A stretch of 42,435 nucleotides of DNA from the NCBI GenBank assembly GCA_030833665.1, contig JAURGT010000013.1, positions 1-42,435 of the forward strand. Direction: 5' to 3'. Below, in pieces: positions 26,972 to 35,118 of the stretch. Within the stretch, counting starts at the first letter, position 1. Each line of letters starts with the position of its first letter. The notes beneath the pieces were generated by a model that was not told where the DNA came from, made no database searches, and was given only the letters and a program-made list of their open reading frames with translations. The DNA is from Miltoncostaeales bacterium (GTDB lineage: Bacteria > Actinomycetota > Thermoleophilia > Miltoncostaeales > Miltoncostaeaceae). Position numbers and translations under genes: made by a program.

Positions 26972-26980
26972 CCGGCCGAG

Positions 26981-26986
26981 AGGCTA
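26981..26986 (-). promoter_or_regulatory. Putative -10 TAGCCT for the desaturase
   Basis: Minus-strand TAGCCT (26986 to 26981) ends nine bases before ATG 26971. Confidence 0.4.
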
Positions 26987-27019
26987 GCCGCAGCGGCAGG
27001 CGCGCCGCCACCACATCGG

Positions 27020-27025
27020 TACCGT
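27020..27025 (+). promoter_or_regulatory. Putative -10 TACCGT for the flavoprotein operon
   Basis: TACCGT ends eight bases before ATG 27034. GGAG lies between them and could act as a ribosome site if the transcript starts early enough. Confidence 0.4.
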
Positions 27026-27033
27026 GGAGTCAG

Positions 27034-28278
27034 ATGTCCCGCATCGCGATCATCGGCAGTGGAATCGGTGGGCTCGGCGCCGCCTGGCTGCTCGCGCGCG
27101 CTCACGAGGTGGAGGTGTTCGAGCGCGACGATCGCATCGGTGGCCACACCCACACCACGCGGGTGATCGGTCCCGACGGCGAGCGCCTCGCGCTCGACTC
27201 GGGCTTCATCGTGCACAACGAGGTCACCTACCCGCTGCTGGTGCGCATGCTGCGCGACCTCGGCGTTGCCACGCAGCCCTCGCGCATGGGGTTCTCGGTC
27301 ACCTGCCGCGCCTGCGGGCTGGAGTTCTCGGGCGTCCGCCTCTGGACCCAGCCCGAGGCCTTTGTGCGCCCGGCTTTCATGCGGATGATCCCCGACGCCA
27401 TCCGATTCCAGCGGACGGGCGATCGCGCGATGCTGCCGCAGTACTCCGGGCTGTCGCTGCGCGAGTTCGCGGCTGCGGAGGGCTACTCGCAGGCGTTCAC
27501 CGACCACTACCTGGTGCCGCTCACCTCAGCCATCTGGTCGGCCGGCCTCGACGACGCCCAGGAGTTCCCGGCGTCCTACGCCGTGAGCTTCTGGCGCAAC
27601 CACGGCATCCTCGGATTCCGGCGGCTCGAGTGGCGCACGATCGTGGGTGGCAGCGACACCTACGTGCGGGCGATCACCGACCGGCTACCGGGGCGCGTGC
27701 ACGCGGGGCTCGGGGTGACAGAGGTGCGGCGTGACGCCGACGGGGTGGACGTGCGCACCGACGACGGCCAGGTGCGCCGCTTCGACCACGTGGTGTTGGC
27801 CGCCCACGCGCCGCAGTCGCTCGCGATGCTGGCCGACCCGAGTGACGACGAGCGGGAGATACTCTCGGCATTCGCCACCACCGAGAGCGACGTCAGCCTC
27901 CATGCGGATGCCTCGCTGCTCCCGCGACGCCGCCGTTCGCGCGCGGCGTGGAATCATCACGTGGATGACTGCCACGCCACATACGCCGCGCCGGCCATGA
28001 CGTACTCGCTGAACCGCCTCGAGAACCTGCCCTCGCGCACGGAGTGGTGCGTGTCGCTGAACCGCGACGACGAGGTCGATCCCGCGCGACTCGTGATGCG
28101 CACGCGCTACGCGCATCCGGTGTACGACTTCGCCGCGCTCGAGGCCCAGGAACGCATGAGCGAGATACAGGGCGTGCGCCGCACGTGGTTCAGCGGCGCG
28201 TGGATGGGCTACGGCTTCCACGAGGACGGCATGCGCGCCGCCGCCGACGTGGCCCGGGGCCTCGGGGTGGAGTGGTGA
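27034..28278 (+). CDS. FAD-dependent oxidoreductase, amine-oxidase-like (COG2907 type)
   Basis: 414 residues from ATG 27034. The dinucleotide motif IIGSGIGGLGAAWLL (5-19) and the ERDDRIGGHTHT segment define the NAD/FAD-binding amine-oxidase-like fold. LDSGFIVHN and SNAIW-like TSAIWSAG match the predicted flavoproteins classed as COG2907. From general knowledge, this family is repeatedly found next to DUF1365 and cyclopropane-fatty-acid-synthase genes, exactly as here, and is thought to act on membrane lipid acyl chains. Its stop overlaps the GTG of the next gene by four bases (GTGA). Reaction not known. A dehydrogenation or isomerisation of a methylated or unsaturated chain is possible. Confidence 0.88.
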   Translation: MSRIAIIGSGIGGLGAAWLLARAHEVEVFERDDRIGGHTHTTRVIGPDGERLALDSGFIVHNEVTYPLLVRMLRDLGVATQPSRMGFSVTCRACGLEFSGVRLWTQPEAFVRPAFMRMIPDAIRFQRTGDRAMLPQYSGLSLREFAAAEGYSQAFTDHYLVPLTSAIWSAGLDDAQEFPASYAVSFWRNHGILGFRRLEWRTIVGGSDTYVRAITDRLPGRVHAGLGVTEVRRDADGVDVRTDDGQVRRFDHVVLAAHAPQSLAMLADPSDDEREILSAFATTESDVSLHADASLLPRRRRSRAAWNHHVDDCHATYAAPAMTYSLNRLENLPSRTEWCVSLNRDDEVDPARLVMRTRYAHPVYDFAALEAQERMSEIQGVRRTWFSGAWMGYGFHEDGMRAAADVARGLGVEW

Positions 28279-30341
28279 GGTCGGCCATCTACACGGGCAC
28301 GCTGGTGCACGCGCGGCGCACGCCCGCGGAGCACGTGTTCCGCTACCCGGTGTGCTTCTACGCGATCGACCTCGACGAGATCCCGGAGCTCGACCGGCGC
28401 CTCAAGCTCTTCTCGTACAACAAGCCCGGGGTCGTGACCCTGCGCGACTCCGACCACCTCGGCGACCCCACGCGACCGGTGGCCGAGAACATTCGCGCGC
28501 ACCTCGAGCAGCGCGGCATCCCGGCTGCCGATGCGCGCATCACGATGATCACCAACCTGCGCGTGGCCGGCTACGTGTTCAACCCGGTGTCGTTCTTCTA
28601 CGTGCACGGGCCGGAGGGCGAGCTGCGCTGCATCCTCGCCGAGGTGAGCAACACGTTCGGCGAGAGGCTTCCCTACCTGCTCACCGATGCCGAGCGCATC
28701 GAGCCGCTGAACGGCGAGCACGCCTTCCGCCACGACAAGCGCATGCACGTGTCGCCGTTCTTCCCGATGGACCAGGAGTACATCTTCCGCATGTGGGAGC
28801 TGGGCGAGAGCCTGGACATCCGCATGGACGTGCTGCAGGACGGCGAGCGGCCGTTCTGGGCGCAGCTCACCGGCACGCGGCAGCATCTGAACGACAGGAC
28901 GCTCGCGCGGGCACTGGCCCGGTACCCGCTCATGCCCCTGCAGGTGATCTCATTGATCCACGTCGAGGCGCTCCGCCTCTGGAGGAAGCGCGTGCCGTTC
29001 CACAGGAAGCCGAAGTTCATGCCGTCGGAGGGCTCGGTGGCCACCGCGCCCGAGCAGGGCGCCGATGCCCGCGGCCGCGGCCTGCGGCCGATCCCCGAGG
29101 CCAAGCGCTCGGCGTTCACCCCGATTGCGAAGGCGCTGGCCCTGCGCGGCCTGCGCAACCCGTCGGGCGGCTGGTTCGAGCTCCAGATGCCCGACGGCTC
29201 GGTGCACCGCATGGGCTCGCCCGCGAACGGTCCGCGCTTCGCGAGGGTGACAGTCACAGGCAAGGACTTCTTCCGCAGGATCGCCCGTCGCGGAAGGGTC
29301 GGGTTCGGCGAGGCCTACCAGGCCGGCGACTGGGTGACCGACGACCTGCCGGCGTTCCTCGAGATGCTCGCGCTCACCGCGGAGGACGTCCGCCGCCGCC
29401 CGCCGGCCTCGCTCGTGCCCGCCGCCATCGCGAAGCGCCCGCGGCTTCCCAACCCCGCCGACCTGGTGCGCGCGCGCCGTGACGTGCGGTACCACTACGA
29501 CCTCGGCAACGACCTCTACGAGGCCTTCCTCGACCCGTCGATGACCTACTCGTGCGCGTACTTCGAGCATGAGGGGCAGTCACTCGAGGATGCCCAGCAG
29601 GCGAAGTACCGGCGCCTCTGCGAGAAGCTGCGCATCGGGCCGGAGCACCACGTGCTCGAGGTGGGCTGCGGGTGGGGCGGGTTCGCCATGCACGCGGCAC
29701 GCGAGCGCGGGTGCCGCGTGACCGGCATCACGCTGTCCACCGAGCAGGCGGCCGAGGCACGCCGCCGGGTGGAGGAGGCCGGGCTGTCGGACCGGATCGA
29801 CATCGTCATCTGTGACTACCGCCAGATGCAGGGCGCCTACGACCGCATCGTGTCGATCGAGATGATCGAGGCGGTGGGGTACGACGGGCTCCCCACCTAC
29901 TTCGCGAACCTCGACCGGCTGCTGGCGCCCGGCGGGGTCATCGGCATCCAGGCCATCACGGTGCCCGACCAGCGCCTGGAGCGCTACCGCCGCGGCACCG
30001 ACTGGATCCGCGAATACATCTTCCCCGGCGCGTTCTGCCCACCGCTGGCGTCGATGGTGGAGGCCATGCGCACCTCATCGGAGTTGCAGGTGGAGGGCAT
30101 CGAGAACGTCGGCATCCACTACGCCGACACCCTGCGCCTGTGGCGGGAGAAGTTCATGGCCAACGCCGACCGCGTGCGCGAGCTGGGCTTCACGGACGAG
30201 TTCATCCGCACGTGGGAGTTCTACCTGGGGTTCTGCGAGGCGGGCTTCCGCACGCGGGCGCTCGGCGACCTTCAGATGGTGATCAGTCGCCCCTACAACG
30301 ATGCCCTGCCCACCACGCCGGAGCCCCGGCTCAGCCTCTAG
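28275..30341 (+). CDS. DUF1365 – cyclopropane-fatty-acyl-phospholipid synthase fusion
   Basis: 688 residues from GTG 28275. Residues 1-235 are a DUF1365 domain (IYTGTLVHARRTPAEHVFRY, GYVFNPVSFFYVH). A linker (236-290) leads to a CFA synthase-like methyltransferase (about 290-680) with HYDLGNDLYEAFLDPSMTYS, SAM-binding LEVGCGWGGF at about 460, EMIEAVGYDG and the family Cys in YLGFCEAGFR. The C-terminal half would transfer a methyl group from SAM to an unsaturated phospholipid chain, forming cyclopropane, methyl-branched or related products. DUF1365 and CFA synthase are normally separate genes; no stop or frameshift lies between them here. The order desaturase/flavoprotein/fusion suggests one pathway. 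It shares the CTAG stop with the next convergent gene. Confidence 0.93.
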   Translation: MRSAIYTGTLVHARRTPAEHVFRYPVCFYAIDLDEIPELDRRLKLFSYNKPGVVTLRDSDHLGDPTRPVAENIRAHLEQRGIPAADARITMITNLRVAGYVFNPVSFFYVHGPEGELRCILAEVSNTFGERLPYLLTDAERIEPLNGEHAFRHDKRMHVSPFFPMDQEYIFRMWELGESLDIRMDVLQDGERPFWAQLTGTRQHLNDRTLARALARYPLMPLQVISLIHVEALRLWRKRVPFHRKPKFMPSEGSVATAPEQGADARGRGLRPIPEAKRSAFTPIAKALALRGLRNPSGGWFELQMPDGSVHRMGSPANGPRFARVTVTGKDFFRRIARRGRVGFGEAYQAGDWVTDDLPAFLEMLALTAEDVRRRPPASLVPAAIAKRPRLPNPADLVRARRDVRYHYDLGNDLYEAFLDPSMTYSCAYFEHEGQSLEDAQQAKYRRLCEKLRIGPEHHVLEVGCGWGGFAMHAARERGCRVTGITLSTEQAAEARRRVEEAGLSDRIDIVICDYRQMQGAYDRIVSIEMIEAVGYDGLPTYFANLDRLLAPGGVIGIQAITVPDQRLERYRRGTDWIREYIFPGAFCPPLASMVEAMRTSSELQVEGIENVGIHYADTLRLWREKFMANADRVRELGFTDEFIRTWEFYLGFCEAGFRTRALGDLQMVISRPYNDALPTTPEPRLSL

Positions 30342-30661
30342 GAGCCGCGTGGGGGGCCTTGCGCCACCGGCCGCTCGCGGGCGATCTCGCGCTCGAGGCG
30401 CTCGGCGTTGATTCCGACGTTCACGCCCGAGCCGAAGGCCACTGCGCCCGTGAGGATGCCGCCGAGCACGAGCCCCGCGAGCACCACGAAGCCGTCGGCG
30501 ACGTCGTCGTAGCCGGATGCGATCGCCACGACCTCGGCCACGATCCCGATGACGCTCACGGCGATGACCAGCCACCCGAGCCGGATGAGCAGGCGCTCTG
30601 CGCGCCTCGCGCGGACCAGGCGCTCCGCCCAGCGGGCGTCGGCGTCATCCGCGGGGCTCAT
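30338..30661 (-). CDS. Small membrane protein, two transmembrane helices
   Basis: 107 residues. Two hydrophobic helices (about 26-48 and 57-82) lie between a charged N-terminal segment rich in Arg/Glu and a charged C-terminus ([13 protein letters not shown]), giving a helical-hairpin topology. No family recognised. ATG 30661 overlaps the msrB stop by four bases, so it is translated with msrB. Its stop is the shared CTAG with the fusion gene. Role unknown. Confidence 0.72.
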   Translation of the reverse strand: MSPADDADARWAERLVRARRAERLLIRLGWLVIAVSVIGIVAEVVAIASGYDDVADGFVVLAGLVLGGILTGAVAFGSGVNVGINAERLEREIARERPVAQGPPRGS

Positions 30662-31074
30662 CCCCCGGCGTCCGGATGCTCGCGGCCGTTGAAGTCGAGT
30701 GAGGCGGAGTTGATGCAGTAGCGCAGGCCCGTGGGGCCCGGGCCGTCGGGGAACACGTGGCCCAGGTGGGCATCACACGCGGCGCAGCGCACCTCGATGC
30801 GCCGCATGCCGAAGGAACGGTCCTCCACCTCGGTGATGGCGTCCGGCCGGATGGGGGTGACGTAGCTCGGCCAGCCCGTGCCCGAGTCGAACTTGTGGGA
30901 CGAGTCGAAGAGCGGCGCCTCGCAGCAGATGCACCGGTAGATGCCGTCGTCGTGATGGTCCCAGTACACGCCGGTGAACGCGGGCTCAGTGCCCGCCTCG
31001 CGCGTCACGTGGTACTGCATGTCCGTGAGCTTCTCGCGATACCTGTCGTCGTCAGGTCCTGTCGTGCGTCCCAT
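30658..31074 (-). CDS. msrB: Peptide-methionine (R)-S-oxide reductase
   Basis: 138 residues. Reduces the R form of methionine sulfoxide in proteins. Zinc-binding CxxC pairs are in [11 protein letters not shown] and [10 protein letters not shown], with GTGWPSY and the catalytic Cys in [12 protein letters not shown] 31074 is chosen over an open extension to 31137 because GAGGAG precedes it by three to four bases and the family begins here. A minus-strand TATCAT hexamer at 31118-31113 gives a leader of about 33 bases. Cytosolic form, no signal peptide. Confidence 0.96.
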   Translation of the reverse strand: MGRTTGPDDDRYREKLTDMQYHVTREAGTEPAFTGVYWDHHDDGIYRCICCEAPLFDSSHKFDSGTGWPSYVTPIRPDAITEVEDRSFGMRRIEVRCAACDAHLGHVFPDGPGPTGLRYCINSASLDFNGREHPDAGG

Positions 31075-31112
31075 GTTCTCCTCGGGTGGCCTCAGGGGCC
31101 GGTGGACCCGTG

Positions 31113-31118
31113 ATGATA
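31113..31118 (-). promoter_or_regulatory. Putative -10 TATCAT for msrB
   Basis: Minus-strand TATCAT (31118 to 31113) lies 38 bases before the msrB ATG. This gene has a leader with a Shine-Dalgarno sequence, unlike the divergent ccmE. Confidence 0.4.
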
Positions 31119-31144
31119 GGGGCAGTCGGCCCGCCATCCGGTGC

Positions 31145-31150
31145 TACCGT
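31145..31150 (+). promoter_or_regulatory. Putative -10 TACCGT for the ccm operon
   Basis: TACCGT ends eight bases before the ccmE GTG at 31159. Confidence 0.45.
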
Positions 31151-31158
31151 CGGGAGCC

Positions 31159-31617
31159 GTGAAGTCACGTTCCCGGTTCGCAATCGCGCTCACGCTCGCC
31201 GTCGCCCTCGGCGCCTGGCTCATCTGGACGAGCATCGGCGGCAGCCTCGAGACCTACACCAGCCCGAGCGGCTTGGTGACGACCACGGACGGCATGACCT
31301 ACCGCCTCAACGGCAAGGTGGCACCGGGGAGCCCCGCCGACGCCGCTGAGCGGGCGCAGACGGCCGAGGGCCTGCGCTTCGTGGTGCGTGACAAGGATCG
31401 CCCGTCGGTGACCGTGCCCGTGGTGTACCGGGGCAGCGTCCCCGACGCCTTCAAGGACGACCGTGAGATCGTCGTGACCGGCCGCATGGAGAACGGCGTG
31501 TTCCAGGCCGACCGCGGCACGCTCATCACCCTGTGCCCCTCGAAGTTCATGCAGGAGCAGGCGGACAAGGGCAAGACGATGCCGGACGACATCCCCGAGG
31601 GGTCCTCGAGCACGTGA
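31159..31617 (+). CDS. ccmE: Cytochrome c maturation heme chaperone CcmE, Cys-type
   Basis: 152 residues from GTG 31159. One N-terminal membrane anchor (about 6-24) and an OB-fold domain outside the membrane that carries heme to CcmF. In the classical family heme binds covalently to His in HxxxY. Here the same place reads LCPSKF, with C126 for His and F130 for Tyr. A Cys-type (CxxxY) CcmE is known from some archaea and delta-proteobacteria; the Phe is a further departure. YRLNGKV and VPVVYRGSVPDAF fit the family. It overlaps ccmF by four bases (GTGA). Confidence 0.92.
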   Translation: MKSRSRFAIALTLAVALGAWLIWTSIGGSLETYTSPSGLVTTTDGMTYRLNGKVAPGSPADAAERAQTAEGLRFVVRDKDRPSVTVPVVYRGSVPDAFKDDREIVVTGRMENGVFQADRGTLITLCPSKFMQEQADKGKTMPDDIPEGSSST

Positions 31618-33608
31618 CGCTCGTCGGTCGCGCAGCGCTCCTGCTGGCGTTCGCGGCCGCCCTCTACGCCGTGGGGGCAGCGCTGTGGTCGCGGCGCAAG
31701 GGGCGCCGCGAGTTCCTGGCATCGGCCGAGCGCGGCGTGTGGGCCGTGTTCGCCACCACTACGACGGCCGTGGTGGTGATGTGGATCCTCCTTCTCTCCA
31801 ACCGCTTCGACGTGGCGGATGTGGCGGGCTACTCGAACATCACGCTTGGGTGGCGCTACAAGATCACGGCCCTCTGGAGCAGCCAGGCCGGGTCGCTGCT
31901 GCTGTGGATGTGGTTCCTGTCGATCGCCGCCGTGCTCGTGGTGCTCACCAACCGCAAGCGCAACCGTGAGCTGATGCCGGTGGTGGTCGCGGTGCTCATG
32001 GGCATCGCGGTGTTCTTCACGAGCGTGCTGTCGTTCATCACCAGTCCGTTCGCGACCATCTCGCCCGTGCCGGCGGATGGGCGCGGCCTCAACCCCCTGC
32101 TGCAGAACCCGTACATGGAGAGCCACCCGCCGCTCCTCTACATCGGCTACGTCGGGCTGTCGATCCCATTCGCCTTCGCCATCGCGGCCCTCGTGACCCG
32201 CAGGCTCGACTCCACGTGGATCACCTCGATCCGCCGCTGGACGATCCTCTCGTGGATGTTCCTGACCATCGGGATCATCCTGGGCTCGCGGTGGGCGTAT
32301 GAGGAGCTCGGCTGGGGCGGCTACTGGGCGTGGGATCCCGTGGAGAACGCGGCGCTCATGCCGTGGCTGGTGGCGACGGCGTTCCTGCACTCGGTGATGG
32401 TGCAGGAACGCCGGGGGATGCTGCGCATCTGGAACATGGTGCTGGTGATCCTCACGTTCACCCTGGCCCTGTTCGGCACGTTCCTCACGCGCTCGGGGAT
32501 CCTCTCGTCGGTGCATGCCTTCGGCGAGAGCACTCTCGGGCCGTACTTCCTCGCGCTCATCGTGGTGGTGCTCGCCGGGTCATTCGCGCTGCTCATCAGC
32601 CGCCTCTCCCTGTTGCGCAGCGAGAACTCGCTCGAGAGCTACGTCAGCCGCGAGGCGATCTTCCTCTACAACAACCTTCTGCTCGTGGGGCTGGCCTTCG
32701 CGGTGTTCTGGGGCACCATGTTCCCGGTGCTCACCGAGGCGGTGCAGGGCGAGAAGATCACCGTGGGCCAGGGCTTCTTCAACCAGGTGGCCGCCCCCAT
32801 CGGCCTCGCGCTTCTGTTCTTCACCGGGGTCGGGCCGCTCATCCCGTGGCGCAAGGCATCGCCACGCGAGCTGCGGCGGAGGTTCATGTGGCCGCTCGTG
32901 GTCGCGGCGGTGGCGGTGATCCCCGCCCTCTACTTCGCGCAGGAGGGCGCCAAGTGGTGGGCGGCCCTGGCCATCGTGCTGGGTGCCTTCACCGTCGCGT
33001 GCATCTTGGGCGAGTACTGGCGCGGCATCAGGGTGCGCCACCAGCTGGGCGGAATCTCGTGGCCCGGGGCAGTGGGGCAGCTGTTCAGCCGCAACCGCCG
33101 CCGCTACGGCGGCTACGTCGTGCACCTCGGGGTGGTGTCCATCATCGTGGCCATCGCATGCCAGGGGGCGTTCTCCACCCAGGGGGACCTGGCGCTCCGC
33201 ACCGGCCAGACCGGAGAGGTGGCCGGGTACCAGTTCACCAACGACGGCGGCACGCGCACCCGTGATGACCACAAGATGAGCGTGGGGGTGGCCCTCGGGG
33301 TGTCGGAGGACGGCAATCGGTTCACCACCCTCAACCCGGGCGTGGACGTCTTCACGGCCCAGATGCAGCGCTCGAGCGAGGTCGCGGTGGATACCTCGCC
33401 ATTCCGCGATGTGTACGTGGTGCTCGTGGGCCTCACGCCCGACGGGCTCGCGCGCATCAGCGTGTTCATCAATCCGATGATGATGTGGATCTGGATCGGC
33501 GGGCTGGTGATGGTGCTCGGGTCGATCATCGCCGTGTGGCCGTCGCGCCGGCCGCGTGCGGCCGTGGTGCCCGCGGCGGCGGGGGCTGACGGCCGGGTGC
33601 CCGAGTAG
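31614..33608 (+). CDS. ccmF: Cytochrome c heme lyase CcmF
   Basis: 664 residues, GTG start coupled to ccmE. Polytopic membrane protein that attaches heme from CcmE to apocytochrome c outside the cytoplasmic membrane. The tryptophan-rich WWD domain is clear: WGGYWAWDPVENAALMPWL at about 237-255. About 14-15 hydrophobic segments are seen, along with conserved His in ESHPPLLYIGY and VHAFGE, and a large extracytoplasmic C-terminal loop before the last helix. Length is typical (about 640-680). ccmG, ccmH and ccmABCD are not in the window. The TAG stop overlaps a TAGCCT hexamer for the next gene. Confidence 0.95.
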   Translation: MTLVGRAALLLAFAAALYAVGAALWSRRKGRREFLASAERGVWAVFATTTTAVVVMWILLLSNRFDVADVAGYSNITLGWRYKITALWSSQAGSLLLWMWFLSIAAVLVVLTNRKRNRELMPVVVAVLMGIAVFFTSVLSFITSPFATISPVPADGRGLNPLLQNPYMESHPPLLYIGYVGLSIPFAFAIAALVTRRLDSTWITSIRRWTILSWMFLTIGIILGSRWAYEELGWGGYWAWDPVENAALMPWLVATAFLHSVMVQERRGMLRIWNMVLVILTFTLALFGTFLTRSGILSSVHAFGESTLGPYFLALIVVVLAGSFALLISRLSLLRSENSLESYVSREAIFLYNNLLLVGLAFAVFWGTMFPVLTEAVQGEKITVGQGFFNQVAAPIGLALLFFTGVGPLIPWRKASPRELRRRFMWPLVVAAVAVIPALYFAQEGAKWWAALAIVLGAFTVACILGEYWRGIRVRHQLGGISWPGAVGQLFSRNRRRYGGYVVHLGVVSIIVAIACQGAFSTQGDLALRTGQTGEVAGYQFTNDGGTRTRDDHKMSVGVALGVSEDGNRFTTLNPGVDVFTAQMQRSSEVAVDTSPFRDVYVVLVGLTPDGLARISVFINPMMMWIWIGGLVMVLGSIIAVWPSRRPRAAVVPAAAGADGRVPE

Positions 33609-33611
33609 CCT
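33606..33611 (+). promoter_or_regulatory. Putative -10 TAGCCT overlapping the ccmF stop codon
   Basis: TAGCCT starts with the ccmF TAG and ends nine bases before ATG 33621. It could provide separate transcription of the ccmI-like gene. Confidence 0.35.
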
Positions 33612-33620
33612 CGCCCGGCG

Positions 33621-33908
33621 ATGGCCTATCTCATCATCGCGCTCATCAGCGTCCTTCTGGTCGCCCTGATCGCATGGCCGCTGCTCCGCGGCGCGCCAGG
33701 CGAGCAGCCTGTCGCCCAGGGGGACGACCTGCGCGCGGTGGAGGAGGAGTTGCAGAGGTCACTCGACGCGATCCGGGAGATCGAGATGGATCACCGCGCG
33801 GGCAACCTGTCGGATGAGGACTTCGCCGCCCTCGATCGGGAGGAGCGCGCACGGGCCGTCGAGCTCATGCGTCGGCGCGACGGGCTCACCGCGGGGGGCA
33901 CGGCATGA
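33621..33908 (+). CDS. Short CcmI/CycH-like cytochrome c biogenesis protein
   Basis: 95 residues. An N-terminal helix (about 3-22) is followed by a charged coiled-coil-like stretch whose AIREIEMDHRAGNLSDEDFAAL (about 55-76) closely matches the N-terminal region of CcmI. The large TPR domain of full-length CcmI is missing, as in many Gram-positive or archaeal-type systems. Position directly after ccmF supports a role in presenting apocytochrome or assisting CcmF. It ends in an ATGA overlap with the lipoprotein gene. Confidence 0.8.
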   Translation: MAYLIIALISVLLVALIAWPLLRGAPGEQPVAQGDDLRAVEEELQRSLDAIREIEMDHRAGNLSDEDFAALDREERARAVELMRRRDGLTAGGTA

Positions 33909-34894
33909 GCCGCGGCACATCGCGTGCGCGAATCGTCGCCCTCGTGGCCGCCGTAGCGGTGGTTGTGCCGGTGCTCTCGGGCTGCAGCGCGCGGCTTTCG
34001 CAGTTCATCGATATCGGTCCGGAGGGCGGCGGCACGCTGTTGCTCGAGCTCAGGCTCGACCCCGCGGCCCAGGAGGCCATCGACCTGCCCCGCCAGTTGC
34101 AGGCGGGCACATTCGAGAAGTTCCTCGATGTGCGAAACGAGCGCTGGCGCGCGCCCGGGGATAGCGCCCTGCCATTCCTGCAGCGCACCGAGGCGAACGG
34201 CACGGTGGTGCTGCGGTCCGTGCGCACGCTGAAGGCCGGGACCTCGCAACTGGACGACCTGGACAGCGCACTCGGGGTGCTCCGGCCGGTGCAGCCGATC
34301 CTCGCGGCCACCGGCCGCTACTGGGCGGCGCCCAACCCGGGTGACACCCCGGCGCCGAGGGGCGACGGCGAGTCGCCTGCCACGGGCAACGCGCCGGGCG
34401 GCGCCGCGCAGGCCGGCATCACGGGACTTCCCGTGCGCGTGCCGCTGCAGACCCTGCTCGTGGACGAGTTCACGCCGCAGGGCAGGAATCGCGGGGGCAG
34501 CGTGTACGCCACATTCTCGATCGCATCGCGCGGCGGGGTGGGCGACGTGCTCGACCCGCCCTGCAACGGCGCGAGCCGAAGGGTCGACTTCACGCGCGCG
34601 GACCGGGCGCTGCAGGACGCCCTGCGGTTCGAATACACGTGGGCGATGCCCTCGCGTATCTCGCTCTACTCCACCGGGGGCAGGCTCACCGGCAACCGCT
34701 ACGTGGCGTCGTGGGCGATGCCCTACGGCAAGTGTGATCGCATGGAGATTTCCTCGGCGGGGTCCGAGGACGGCCGGGTGGTGAACGGCATCATCCTCGG
34801 CGCGGCGGTGCTCTTCCTGGGCATCGTGTTCGCGCTGCGCGCCGTTTCGCGTCGCAGCCGCCGCCGCCGGGAGGGCGGTGAGGGCACAGCGTGA
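33905..34894 (+). CDS. Lipoprotein with C-terminal membrane helix, possibly LppM-like
   Basis: 329 residues, start overlapping the ccmI-like gene by four bases. The signal sequence ends in a lipobox (VLSGC, Cys about 27). The following FIDIGPEGGGTLLLELRLD strand pattern recalls the LppM-like/DUF3153 domain, where the lipidated Cys precedes a beta domain. A Pro/Gly-rich insert lies near 145-175, two more Cys near 220 and 280, a C-terminal transmembrane helix (about 297-315) and a very basic tail (RRSRRRR). Having a lipid anchor and a terminal helix at opposite ends is unusual. Location in the ccm operon suggests, but does not prove, a link to cytochrome assembly. Confidence 0.78.
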   Translation: MSRGTSRARIVALVAAVAVVVPVLSGCSARLSQFIDIGPEGGGTLLLELRLDPAAQEAIDLPRQLQAGTFEKFLDVRNERWRAPGDSALPFLQRTEANGTVVLRSVRTLKAGTSQLDDLDSALGVLRPVQPILAATGRYWAAPNPGDTPAPRGDGESPATGNAPGGAAQAGITGLPVRVPLQTLLVDEFTPQGRNRGGSVYATFSIASRGGVGDVLDPPCNGASRRVDFTRADRALQDALRFEYTWAMPSRISLYSTGGRLTGNRYVASWAMPYGKCDRMEISSAGSEDGRVVNGIILGAAVLFLGIVFALRAVSRRSRRRREGGEGTA

Positions 34895-34917
34895 GAATTC
34901 CGGCGCACGGCCGATAG

Positions 34918-34934
34918 CCGCCGGAGAGCGGCGG
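34918..34934 (+). terminator. Short GC hairpin after the ccm operon
   Basis: CCGCCG and CGGCGG pair perfectly around GAGAG, 24 bases past the stop. No T-run follows, so it is a weak terminator candidate. Confidence 0.35.
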
Positions 34935-34968
34935 CGTGTGAGCGGAGGACAGGCTTCCTCGTTCGTAC

Positions 34969-34985
34969 TGCAACAAATGGTTGCA
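34969..34985 (+). promoter_or_regulatory. Palindrome TGCAAC-5-GTTGCA upstream of the M23 promoter
   Basis: Perfect 6-bp arms separated by AAATG within an unusually A/T-rich patch (about 34965-35010). It sits about 60 bases upstream of the -35 box, where an activator or repressor could bind. Confidence 0.4.
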
Positions 34986-35014
34986 ATGTCCCGTGAAAAC
35001 TCATAAAAGCGGGA

Positions 35015-35040
35015 AGTCAACCGCCCGCTTGGGGTTGACT
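35015..35040 (+). promoter_or_regulatory. Perfect 8-bp inverted repeat overlapping the -35 box
   Basis: AGTCAACC (35015-35022) and GGTTGACT (35033-35040) are exact reverse complements ten bases apart. The right arm contains the -35 hexamer TTGACT, so a protein bound here would compete with RNA polymerase. Confidence 0.45.
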
Positions 35041-35062
35041 GCGCCGGGGGCGCCGCTAGGGT
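35035..35062 (+). promoter_or_regulatory. Sigma-A-type promoter TTGACT-16-TAGGGT
   Basis: TTGACT (35035-35040) and TAGGGT (35057-35062) are 16 bases apart. It is the only promoter in the window with near-consensus elements in both positions. Transcription would start near 35069. Confidence 0.6.
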
Positions 35063-35118
35063 CGGTCGCGGCCAATGACCTCCGAGGGGCGTATCCACCG
35101 GCACCGAGCCGGACCCGG

